From Prosthecobacter sp. (GTDB lineage Bacteria; Verrucomicrobiota; Verrucomicrobiia; Verrucomicrobiales; Verrucomicrobiaceae): a DNA stretch of 64,000 nt. Each line of letters begins with the position of its first letter. The first letter of the stretch is position 1. Both the position numbers and the translations under genes were made by a program. The DNA is taken from contig NZ_JAGRPF010000144.1 of assembly GCF_020439865.1 (NCBI RefSeq), positions 1 to 64,000 of the forward strand, read 5' to 3'. The notes below the pieces were generated by a model, which saw only the letters and a list, made by a program, of their open reading frames with translations, had not been told where the DNA came from and made no database searches. Shown piece by piece: positions 10,250 through 17,172 of this stretch.

Positions 10250-10278
10250 ACCGGCCCCATGAAGTGAACCGGCCCCAT
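10243..10278. repeat. Perfect 18-bp tandem duplication across a stop/start junction
   Basis: GAAGTGAACCGGCCCCAT occurs twice back to back (10243-10260 and 10261-10278). The first copy contains the stop codon of the dehydrogenase and the second ends with the first two bases of the next gene's ATG. The duplication also creates a two-codon mini-ORF (ATG AAG TGA at 10259). Confidence 0.9.
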
Positions 10279-10474
10279 GCACTCCACCACCGTCATCTGC
10301 CCGAGCTGTTTTCAGGAGTTTGAAGTGCCGGCTCCCTCTCTCAGCGAGATCCCATGCGATGTGGACTATGACTGTGAAGTGTGCTGCCGACCACTGCGCA
10401 TCTTGTTTGAGGAAGATGACGGGGAAATCATCGGCAACGCTTACGGACTGGGGGACAGCGGGCCGTTCGGCTGA
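10277..10474 (+). CDS. Small CPXCG-type cysteine-rich protein
   Basis: A 65-residue protein starting MHSTTVICPSCFQEF, with CPSC and CEVCC pairs that can form a zinc knuckle, and an acidic middle (FEEDDGE). It fits the CPXCG-motif cysteine-rich proteins of about 60 residues found in many proteobacteria and verrucomicrobia. Function is unknown. The intergenic duplication upstream places its ATG 27 bases after the previous stop. Confidence 0.75.
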   Translation: MHSTTVICPSCFQEFEVPAPSLSEIPCDVDYDCEVCCRPLRILFEEDDGEIIGNAYGLGDSGPFG

Positions 10475-10668
10475 TTTCGCTCGATTCAGGGTCACCTGAC
10501 ATTCTGGCAATCTCAAGTATTGCCCCCGCTGCGCTTTCCTTGCGAGTTTTCGCAGAGATTGCATTTGGCTGTTTGCAAAAACAGAAGTTGTCGTTAACCT
10601 CGAAAAATCCCGCTACCAGGAGTCTGGTGGATGGGAAGCTTAACAAACTGGTTAACACCCAAACACAC

Positions 10669-10773
10669 ATGAAAATCGCTATCCTCACCCTTATCGCGGC
10701 TTCCGCCGTCCTCAGCTCCTGCCAGCAGACCCCTCCTCCTCCGCCGCCGCCACCGGTGATGAGCGGTAAGTAA
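10669..10773 (+). CDS. Tiny proline-rich lipoprotein
   Basis: A 34-residue ORF: leader MKIAILTLIAASAVLSSC with a good lipobox (LSSC), then QQT, eight consecutive prolines and VMSGK. The polyproline is coded by a mix of CCT, CCG and CCA, so it is not a simple nucleotide repeat. A short proline-rich peptide tethered to a membrane could act as a spacer or docking peptide; this is inference. The lipoprotein leader is the main reason to believe it is expressed. Confidence 0.6.
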   Translation: MKIAILTLIAASAVLSSCQQTPPPPPPPPVMSGK

Positions 10774-10778
10774 GCAAC

Positions 10779-10799
10779 CCAGCCGCTTTGTGCGGCTGG
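10779..10799 (+). terminator. Hairpin between two tiny lipoprotein genes
   Basis: Perfect 8-bp stem CCAGCCGC/GCGGCTGG with a 5-base loop, beginning 5 bases after the stop of the proline-rich lipoprotein. No T-run follows, so termination is weak or it acts as an mRNA stabiliser. Confidence 0.45.
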
Positions 10800-10813
10800 T
10801 GTCTGACTCAACC

Positions 10814-10978
10814 ATGTTTAACATGATTCGTCTCTCTGCTATTCTGCTCGCTGCGTCCTCGATGCTCCTCGCATCCTGCGCCAGCAAGAAGGAATGTGCC
10901 ACGTGCGACGCCAAAGCGAAGGCTGCGTGCTGCTCGAAAGACAGCGCGGCCTGCTGCAAAGACGGCCACAAGCACTGA
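10814..10978 (+). CDS. Tiny cysteine-rich lipoprotein
   Basis: A 54-residue ORF with a lipoprotein leader (MLLASC; lipidated Cys about residue 22) and a mature part with six further cysteines in the order C-x-x-C, CC, CC, plus a His-containing tail (CCKDGHKH). The Cys/His content suggests metal or thiol chemistry at the envelope. ATG at 10814 or 10823 are both possible, and a GTG at 10790 lies inside the upstream hairpin. A very strong terminator follows. Confidence 0.65.
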   Translation: MFNMIRLSAILLAASSMLLASCASKKECATCDAKAKAACCSKDSAACCKDGHKH

Positions 10979-11000
10979 TCTGAAAGGAATCTGAATCCAC

Positions 11001-11042
11001 GCCGCCGTTCCCCATCCAACCGGGGAACGGCGGCTTTTTTTT
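11001..11042 (+). terminator. Strong rho-independent terminator
   Basis: A 13-bp perfect stem, GCCGCCGTTCCCC (11001-11013) and GGGGAACGGCGGC (11022-11034), with an 8-base loop and a following run of T residues. It ends the transcript of the cysteine-rich lipoprotein and separates it from tsaD. Confidence 0.92.
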
Positions 11043-11104
11043 GAGTGTCGCCGACCGGATTCTGGATGCCGCATTCCCGATTCTGTTCCATTCGTCCCCC
11101 TCCC

Positions 11105-12115
11105 ATGCCCCCCTGCCTGCTCGCCCTCGAATCTTCCTGTGATGAGACTGCCGCCGCGATCTGCACGCTGGAGGGAGACCTCATTTCCAGCCGCATCGCA
11201 TCACAGATCGACATTCACCGACAGTTCGGTGGCGTCGTGCCGGAGGTGGCATCGAGAAATCACATCCTGCATGTCCGCCCACTTGTGGAGCAAGTTCTGG
11301 AAGATGCCGGGAAAACGCTCGATGACATGGCTGCGTTCGCCGCCACGAGCGGGCCGGGACTTGTCAGTTCCCTGCTCATCGGCACATCGATGGCCAAAGC
11401 GCTCGCCGTCGCGGAAGACAAACCGTTCATCGCCGTGAACCACATGGAGGGACATCTGCTCTCACCTTTCATGGGAGATCACGGCCCCGTGCGCTCATGC
11501 GTGGCGCTCATTGTGAGCGGCGGTCACACCATGCTCGTGAGAGTCCGCGGGGTGGGAGATTATGAACTGCTCGGTCGCACGCGGGACGACGCTGCCGGCG
11601 AAGCCTTCGACAAGGTCGCCAAGATGATCGGCCTGCCCTACCCTGGCGGCCCCGAAATCGACAAACTTTCCAAGCAGGGCGATCCGAACGCTTTTGCTTT
11701 TCCTCGCAGTTTCCTCGACGGCCGCAGTCTGGAGTTCAGCTTCAGCGGGCTCAAGACCGCCGTGCTCTATGAACTGCCGAAACTGGATCTCAAAGACACC
11801 CAGGTGCTGGCCGATGTGTGCGCCAGCGTTCAGGCCGCTATCATCGACGTTCTCGTCGAGAAACTCGTGCTGGCCGCAAAGTCCTGTGGTGAAACGCTGG
11901 TGGCGGTCAGCGGCGGTGTGAGCTGCAATCGCGGACTGCGCGAGGCGCTCACCACACGTTGTTCCCTCGAAGGTCTGCAACTGCTGCTCGCGCGGCCCGA
12001 TCTTTGCACGGACAATGCCGGCATGATCGCCTTCGCCGCCGCCCAACGTTTCAATACCGGACACAGCTCGCCGCTGGAGGCGGATGTGGATCCCAATCTC
12101 TCCCTCGTCAGTTAA
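11105..12115 (+). CDS. tsaD: tRNA N6-threonylcarbamoyladenosine transferase TsaD
   Basis: A 336-residue TsaD (Kae1/YgjD). With TsaB and TsaE it transfers the threonylcarbamoyl group to A37 of ANN-decoding tRNAs. It shows the N-terminal LALESSCDETAAAIC, the metal-binding HMEGH motif (NHMEGHLLSPF), the ASKHA phosphate loop region VSGGHTMLV, and the C-terminal VSGGVSCNRGLRE with CTDNAGMIA (final metal-binding Asp). The ATG at 11105 matches the family start; the in-frame codon at 11045 sits right after the terminator and lacks support. The propeller gene at 12132 follows after 16 bases. Confidence 0.97.
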   Translation: MPPCLLALESSCDETAAAICTLEGDLISSRIASQIDIHRQFGGVVPEVASRNHILHVRPLVEQVLEDAGKTLDDMAAFAATSGPGLVSSLLIGTSMAKALAVAEDKPFIAVNHMEGHLLSPFMGDHGPVRSCVALIVSGGHTMLVRVRGVGDYELLGRTRDDAAGEAFDKVAKMIGLPYPGGPEIDKLSKQGDPNAFAFPRSFLDGRSLEFSFSGLKTAVLYELPKLDLKDTQVLADVCASVQAAIIDVLVEKLVLAAKSCGETLVAVSGGVSCNRGLREALTTRCSLEGLQLLLARPDLCTDNAGMIAFAAAQRFNTGHSSPLEADVDPNLSLVS

Positions 12116-12131
12116 CCATCCTCTCGATTTC

Positions 12132-13355
12132 ATGCGCCCGATCCTTCTTCTCCTCTGCGCATTCACCAGTCTTCACGCAGGCGACTGGCCGCAGTTCCTC
12201 GGCCCAGCACGCAACTGCACTGCCGCCGACGAAGCCGTGATTACGGGAGCCACAGAACCGGAAATTCTTTGGAGCCGGAAGCTGGGAACCGGCCATGCCG
12301 GCCCCGTGGTCGTCAAGGACCGGGTGATCGTGTTCCACCGTCAGGACAGCGAGATGGTCACTGAGGCGTTGAGTGCCGCTGACGGCAAACCGATCTGGAA
12401 ACAGACCTATCCCGCCAACTACCGCGACAGCTTCGGTTTCGACAACGGCCCGCGTGCCGTCCCATGCGTCGCTGAGAACACCATCATCACCCACGGACCG
12501 GAAGGGATTGTTCAGGCGCTCGACTTCGAAACGGGTGCGCTGCGCTGGAGTTACGACACTGCCGCCGAACTCGATTCGCCGCAGGGCTATTTCGGCCGCG
12601 CCTGCTCGCCGCTGGTGACCGAAGGCAAGGTGCTGCTCAACGTTGGCGGCAGGAACTCAAAAGGCGGCGCAGGCATTATCGCACTCGATCTCGCGACGGG
12701 AAAACTCCTCTGGCAGGCGACCGACGATGAAGCCAGCTATTCATCGCCCATATTGATTCCCGAAGATCGGAGCGTCGCCGCGTTCTTCACCCGACGTGGC
12801 GTCATCGTGACCGAGGTCAACGACGGCAAAGTGCCGAGGAATGACTTCTTCCGCGCCGAAATCGACGCCTCGGTCAACGCGGCCGCCCCTGTGCCTTGTG
12901 GCGATGGAAAGTTGCTCTTCTCCGCCGCCTACGATGTCGGAACCGGTCTGTGGCAATGGAACAAAGCAGAGCGTCAGTTGACGAATCTGTGGAAGAAGAA
13001 TGATGTGCTCGACTGCCACTACACCACACCGGTTTATCACGACGGCCATGTGTATGGCCTGCACGGTCGGCAGGAAAGCGGGATGACGCTGCGCTGCCTC
13101 AATGTGGCAGACGGCACGGTCGCTTGGGAGGCTCCCGAACGCATTCAGGGCGGCACGCTGGTTCTCGTAGGCGACAAACTTCTAATGCATGCCGAATCCG
13201 GTGAGCTGTGGATCTTCACCGCCAATCCCAAAAAGTTCGACCTCGTGCAGCGCAGCCAGATCACCCGCGCCGGCCACCGCAGCCACGGTGCCTTCGCCAA
13301 TGGCGTGCTCTATGCCCGCGATGCGGAGAAGATGGTGGTGGTGAAGGTGAAGTAG
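12132..13355 (+). CDS. Secreted PQQ-type beta-propeller protein
   Basis: A 407-residue protein with a signal peptide (MRPILLLLCAFTSLHAGDWPQF) and the DWPQFLGP opening. Blade motifs include LDFETGALRWSY, LDLATGKLLWQA and LNVADGTVAWEA. It has the same general type as the protein at 2835 but is too divergent to be a recent duplicate. No active-site Asp/Glu/Cys-Cys set of quinoprotein dehydrogenases is evident, so it may be a scaffold or binding protein. It probably shares a transcript with tsaD. Confidence 0.87.
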   Translation: MRPILLLLCAFTSLHAGDWPQFLGPARNCTAADEAVITGATEPEILWSRKLGTGHAGPVVVKDRVIVFHRQDSEMVTEALSAADGKPIWKQTYPANYRDSFGFDNGPRAVPCVAENTIITHGPEGIVQALDFETGALRWSYDTAAELDSPQGYFGRACSPLVTEGKVLLNVGGRNSKGGAGIIALDLATGKLLWQATDDEASYSSPILIPEDRSVAAFFTRRGVIVTEVNDGKVPRNDFFRAEIDASVNAAAPVPCGDGKLLFSAAYDVGTGLWQWNKAERQLTNLWKKNDVLDCHYTTPVYHDGHVYGLHGRQESGMTLRCLNVADGTVAWEAPERIQGGTLVLVGDKLLMHAESGELWIFTANPKKFDLVQRSQITRAGHRSHGAFANGVLYARDAEKMVVVKVK

Positions 13356-13394
13356 GCGCTGGATTGATCCCGCACCACGTCTAGTCTGCGCATC

Positions 13395-14270
13395 ATGGCC
13401 CAGATCGGCAAACGCAACTCTCTCACCGTCCTCCACAGCACGCCACACGGCATCTATCTTGACGGAGGTGATCATGGGGAGATCCTGCTGCCGAACCGCT
13501 ACATTCCCAAGGGAACGAGCATTGGAGATGTGCTCGACGTTTTCATTTATCGCGATTCCGAGGACCGCCTCGTTGCCACCACCGAACAACCGTTCGCAAC
13601 CGTAGGCGAATTTGCGACGCTGGAAGTCGTGAGTGTGAACCGCAACATTGGCGCCTTCCTCAACTGGGGACTGCTCAAGGATCTGCTGCTGCCGTTTCGC
13701 GAGCAGGCGGATCAGGTCTTCGTCGGCGACAAGGTCGTCGCCTACATCATGCTGGATGAAAAGACGGATCGCATCATCGCGACGACGAGATTGAACCGCC
13801 ATCTGAGCCGTGAGCGGCCGCCGTTCAAACCCGCACAGCAGGTTTCGCTGCTCATCACCGCCCGCACGCCGCTGGGATACAATGCGATCGTTGAAGGAAC
13901 ACATCTCGGACTGCTCTACCATTCGAACATCGGCGCGCCGTTGCAAATCGGGCAGAGGCTGAACGGCTTTGTCAGCGCCGCTCATCCCAGTGGCAAGATC
14001 GACCTCAGCCTGGATGCGTCCGGTTACCAGCGCGTCGCCTCACTGACGGATCGCATCCTCGAGGCCCTGAAAAACAACGGGGGCAGACTCGCCTTCGACG
14101 ACGACAGCCCGCCTGAAATCATCCGCAACACCTTTGAGGCCAGCAAGAAGGCCTTCAAGCAGGCGCTCGGCGCCTTGTATCGGCAGCGACGCATTCGCTT
14201 CACGAACCCCGGCATCGAAGCCGTGGACGTTCGTGAAACGAAGGAGGGTGACTGGAAGCCTTCCGCGTGA
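13395..14270 (+). CDS. CvfB-like S1 RNA-binding protein
   Basis: A 291-residue protein resembling CvfB/YitL. It has an N-terminal S1-like region (HGIYLDGGDHGEILLPNRYI), a second (FATLEVVSVNRNIGAFLNWG) and a third (YNAIVEGTHLGLLYHSNI), ending in a winged-helix region (LEALKNNGGRLAFDDDSPPE, KKAFKQALGALYRQRRIRF). CvfB homologues bind RNA and affect gene expression after transcription. The length agrees with the family. The gene is 39 bases after the propeller. Confidence 0.9.
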   Translation: MAQIGKRNSLTVLHSTPHGIYLDGGDHGEILLPNRYIPKGTSIGDVLDVFIYRDSEDRLVATTEQPFATVGEFATLEVVSVNRNIGAFLNWGLLKDLLLPFREQADQVFVGDKVVAYIMLDEKTDRIIATTRLNRHLSRERPPFKPAQQVSLLITARTPLGYNAIVEGTHLGLLYHSNIGAPLQIGQRLNGFVSAAHPSGKIDLSLDASGYQRVASLTDRILEALKNNGGRLAFDDDSPPEIIRNTFEASKKAFKQALGALYRQRRIRFTNPGIEAVDVRETKEGDWKPSA

Positions 14271-14333
14271 ACTTTGAGCTATTCGATTCAGCAAGCATAA
14301 AAGAGCGCGTTGTGGCCTTCCTGGCTGATTGCC

Positions 14334-14762
14334 TTACTTCTCGCGGATAAACCTTCCATCAGATGTCACACAAGAAGTTCCGTCAATTCCGTCGAAAACC
14401 ACGGCGTGTGGCCGGGGAAGCTTTTGAAGCTCATCTCGTAGCCCCTCGGCGAGAGGCAGCGTGATTGGCACATTGGAAACCAGTGTCAGTGTTGACATTG
14501 GGTCTATCCATCGGCTGCCAGAAAAATCTGCGTCTTCTAGTCCACTGTCGCTAAAACTTCCCTTCGTCTTGAGGTAAGCGATCACGATGTCATACAGCTC
14601 GTCGAATTCCTCTTCGGGAATGCGCTCGGACTTCAGGAACAGACTCTGAATCTCCTCTTCAGCCATGAACTCGGGCTCCATACGCCGCATGCTGCTGAAA
14701 ACGAAGAAGGCAGCAAGCACCAACGCGCCTGCTGCCGTCCATCGAATTCGCTTTCGCCTCAC
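14334..14762 (-). CDS. Small single-pass membrane protein, translationally coupled to the RpiB-SHMT fusion
   Basis: A 142-residue protein starting with GTG at 14762, which overlaps the fusion's TGA in the four bases GTGA, a typical coupling junction. A basic N-terminus (MRRKRIRW) precedes one membrane segment ([17 protein letters not shown]); the remainder is acidic and soluble ([24 protein letters not shown]). I do not recognise a family. The coupling suggests equal expression with the fusion, but no functional link is evident. Confidence 0.7.
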   Translation of the reverse strand: MRRKRIRWTAAGALVLAAFFVFSSMRRMEPEFMAEEEIQSLFLKSERIPEEEFDELYDIVIAYLKTKGSFSDSGLEDADFSGSRWIDPMSTLTLVSNVPITLPLAEGLRDELQKLPRPHAVVFDGIDGTSCVTSDGRFIREK

Positions 14763-16462
14763 GGCAGCGGAAAGCGCTGGTTCACCTCACTGACTTCCTT
14801 GCGAATCTGGGCCAGAACGGCGTCGTCTTCTCGATGGGTCAGCGCGCGGTCGATCCAGGCGGCGATCTGCTGCATGTCGGCCTCTTTCATGCCGCGTGTG
14901 GTGACGGCGGGTGTGCCAATGCGGATACCACCGCCAAGGGTGATCTTCTCGGTATCGAAGGGGATGCCGTTCTTGTTCACGGTGATGGCGGCCTTGTCGA
15001 GCGTCTCACTGGCGATCTTGCCGTTGAGTCCTTTCGGACGCAGATCGACGAGCATGAGGTGATTGTCGGTACCACCGCTGACAATGCGGTAGCCGAGCGC
15101 GGCGAGCGCGGCGGCCAGGGCCTGGGCGTTCTTGACGATCTGCGCGGTGTAGTCTTTGAAACCGGGCTTGAGGCACTCGCCAAAGCAGACGGCTTTCGCG
15201 GCAATGACATGCATGAGCGGGCCGCCCTGCACACCGGGGAAGACCTGGCTGTTGATCTTCTTCGCGAGTTCCTCATTGTTCGTGAGGATCATGCCACCGC
15301 GCGGGCCGCGCAGGCTCTTGTGCGTCGTGGTGGTGACGAAGTCCGCGTATTCCATCGGCGAAGGATGCGATCCTCCGGCGACGAGACCGGCGATGTGAGC
15401 CATATCAACAAAGAGGTAGGCGCCGACGCTCTTGGCGATCTCGCTCATCTTTTTGAAATCAATGATGCGCGGATAGGCGCTGGCACCGGCGGTGATCATC
15501 TTCGGCTGCTCGCGCTTGGCGACTTCGGCGAGTTCATCGTAGTCGATGCGCTCGTCCGTCTGACTGACACCATACTGACAGAACTTGTAGAAACGGCCGG
15601 AGAAGTTCGCCGGATTGCCGTGGGTGAGATGACCGCCATGGGCAAGGTTCATGCCGAGCACCTTGTCACCGGGCTGCAGCACGCTGAAGTAAACAGCGGC
15701 ATTCGCCTGAGAACCGGAGTGCGGCTGCACGTTGGCAAATTTCGCGCCGAAGAGCTGACAGGCACGGTCGATGGCAAGCTGTTCCACTTTGTCCACCTCT
15801 TCACAGCCGCCGTACCAGCGCTTGCCGGGATAACCTTCGGCATACTTGTTCGTCAGGCAGCTTCCCTGTGCGGCCATGACAGCCTTGCTGGTGAAGTTCT
15901 CGCTGGCGATGAGTTCGATGTGCTCCTGCTGACGCTTCTGCTCGCCCTGAATGATTTCGGCGACGGCCGGATCGCTCGCTTCGAGAATGTCGAGCGGATG
16001 CGGCTGAGCGTTCATCTTTTCCACGCGACGTGCATGACGTCCGCCAGCGAAGGGGGTCTTTAACCACGTGTCCACGATTTCCATGGTGACGCTCTCAGGC
16101 GTGTTTTTGCCGGCGAGGCAGAGCACGTTTGAGTTGTTGTGCTCGCGGGTGACGGCGGCGGTGTGAGGATCACTGACCAATGAGGCCTGAATGCCGACGT
16201 GACGATTGGCGGCGATGCACATGCCGATGCCGGTGGTACAAACCAGAATGCCTACATCCGCCTCGCCGGAAAGCACGCGGTCAGCAACCATCTCGGCATA
16301 ATCCGGATAATCGACCGAATCATGCGAGTGCACTCCGAGATCCTCCACGCCATAGCCGCCTGATTTCAAATGGGCGACGACTGCGTTTTTCAAATCGACC
16401 CCGCCATGGTCAGCGGCGATGGCGAGTTTGTGAGGAAGGCTTCCGTTGAGGGTGCTGGTCAT
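14759..16462 (-). CDS. glyA: Fusion of ribose-5-phosphate isomerase B (N) and serine hydroxymethyltransferase (C)
   Basis: A 567-residue protein in one uninterrupted frame. About residues 10-150 are Rpi[45 protein letters not shown] (the catalytic Cys/Thr region) and [14 protein letters not shown]. About residues 150-567 are [36 protein letters not shown], the PLP-lysine motif [15 protein letters not shown], and a C-terminus ending in NQRFPLP. SHMT makes glycine and methylene-THF from serine; RpiB interconverts ribose-5-P and ribulose-5-P. An internal ATG at the start of the SHMT part could also give free SHMT. ATG at 16462 was chosen over 16522, which overlaps the upstream gene. In many bacteria rpiB and glyA are adjacent but separate. 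Confidence 0.92.
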   Translation of the reverse strand: MTSTLNGSLPHKLAIAADHGGVDLKNAVVAHLKSGGYGVEDLGVHSHDSVDYPDYAEMVADRVLSGEADVGILVCTTGIGMCIAANRHVGIQASLVSDPHTAAVTREHNNSNVLCLAGKNTPESVTMEIVDTWLKTPFAGGRHARRVEKMNAQPHPLDILEASDPAVAEIIQGEQKRQQEHIELIASENFTSKAVMAAQGSCLTNKYAEGYPGKRWYGGCEEVDKVEQLAIDRACQLFGAKFANVQPHSGSQANAAVYFSVLQPGDKVLGMNLAHGGHLTHGNPANFSGRFYKFCQYGVSQTDERIDYDELAEVAKREQPKMITAGASAYPRIIDFKKMSEIAKSVGAYLFVDMAHIAGLVAGGSHPSPMEYADFVTTTTHKSLRGPRGGMILTNNEELAKKINSQVFPGVQGGPLMHVIAAKAVCFGECLKPGFKDYTAQIVKNAQALAAALAALGYRIVSGGTDNHLMLVDLRPKGLNGKIASETLDKAAITVNKNGIPFDTEKITLGGGIRIGTPAVTTRGMKEADMQQIAAWIDRALTHREDDAVLAQIRKEVSEVNQRFPLP

Positions 16463-16511
16463 TTTTTTGGGGTGGGTGGGGAAATCGAAGATGGGTGGGC
16501 GACGACGGCTG

Positions 16512-16988
16512 TCATCCCTCATTTTTCTTCCAGGTCTGCTCGATGTAGGCCAGCAGGCTGGGGAGCATGCGCTCCAGGTCGCTCAGCGTCGCTTCATACG
16601 CAGAGCGGCCCTGGCCGAAGGGGTCGGACACGTCCTTGCCACGAACGTCGTCCTCCGCGGCGAACTCGGAGACGAGATAAACTTTGTCCACGTGCTCCGG
16701 GAACTCGTCGGCGATCGCCGCCATGTGATGCGAGGACATTGCGAAAACATGCGTGGCCTGATTCAATGCTTCGCGATCAAGCATGCGGCTCTGAAATCCC
16801 GAGAGGTCGAGACCGCGTTCCGTGAGCAGTGCCGTCGTGTGTTTGCTGGCAGGCATGCCGGGGGCGGCGGCCACGCCTGCACTGGCGACCTGATAGTCCG
16901 CACGCTCCCTGACCAGTTCACGAAAAAGCGCCTCCGCCATCGGGCTGCGGCAGGTGTTGCCGGTGCAGACAAAAAGAACGTTTTTCAA
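16512..16988 (-). CDS. Low-molecular-weight protein-tyrosine phosphatase
   Basis: About 158 residues. The P-loop [16 protein letters not shown] (C-x5-R) starts a few residues from the N-terminus, as in all LMW-PTPs, and the general-acid Asp lies in DVSDPFGQG near the C-terminus. The open frame runs further upstream, but this would put 60+ unrelated residues before the P-loop, so I choose the TTG at 16988 (no good ATG nearby). It is divergent from the Ser/Thr kinase at 17173 and is followed by the RpiB-SHMT fusion after 49 bases. The target could be a kinase or a phosphorylated envelope protein. Confidence 0.88.
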   Translation of the reverse strand: MKNVLFVCTGNTCRSPMAEALFRELVRERADYQVASAGVAAAPGMPASKHTTALLTERGLDLSGFQSRMLDREALNQATHVFAMSSHHMAAIADEFPEHVDKVYLVSEFAAEDDVRGKDVSDPFGQGRSAYEATLSDLERMLPSLLAYIEQTWKKNEG

Positions 16989-17172
16989 GATGCGTGGCAG
17001 GTTTGATTCAACCCCGCCGGGGCGGCGGGATGGCAGTGTGTCGCGACACCCCGATTTGTCAAAGGCGGAGCAAAATCGCACCCTTAAGCATTTTCGTGGA
17101 ATATCCCGCTTGCCAAAAGGGCGGCTCATGGGCTTTGCTTCCGTTTGTTCATTTTCAAGCGCGAAAAACCGG

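Noticed and set aside
10787-10816. GTG start at 10790 for the cysteine-rich lipoprotein
   Set aside because: It lies inside a hairpin and adds residues before a good lipoprotein leader, so the ATG at 10814 is better.
16462-16522. Upstream ATG at 16522 for the RpiB-SHMT fusion
   Set aside because: It overlaps the end of the phosphatase gene and adds residues with no match to RpiB, whose N-terminus begins just after the ATG at 16462.
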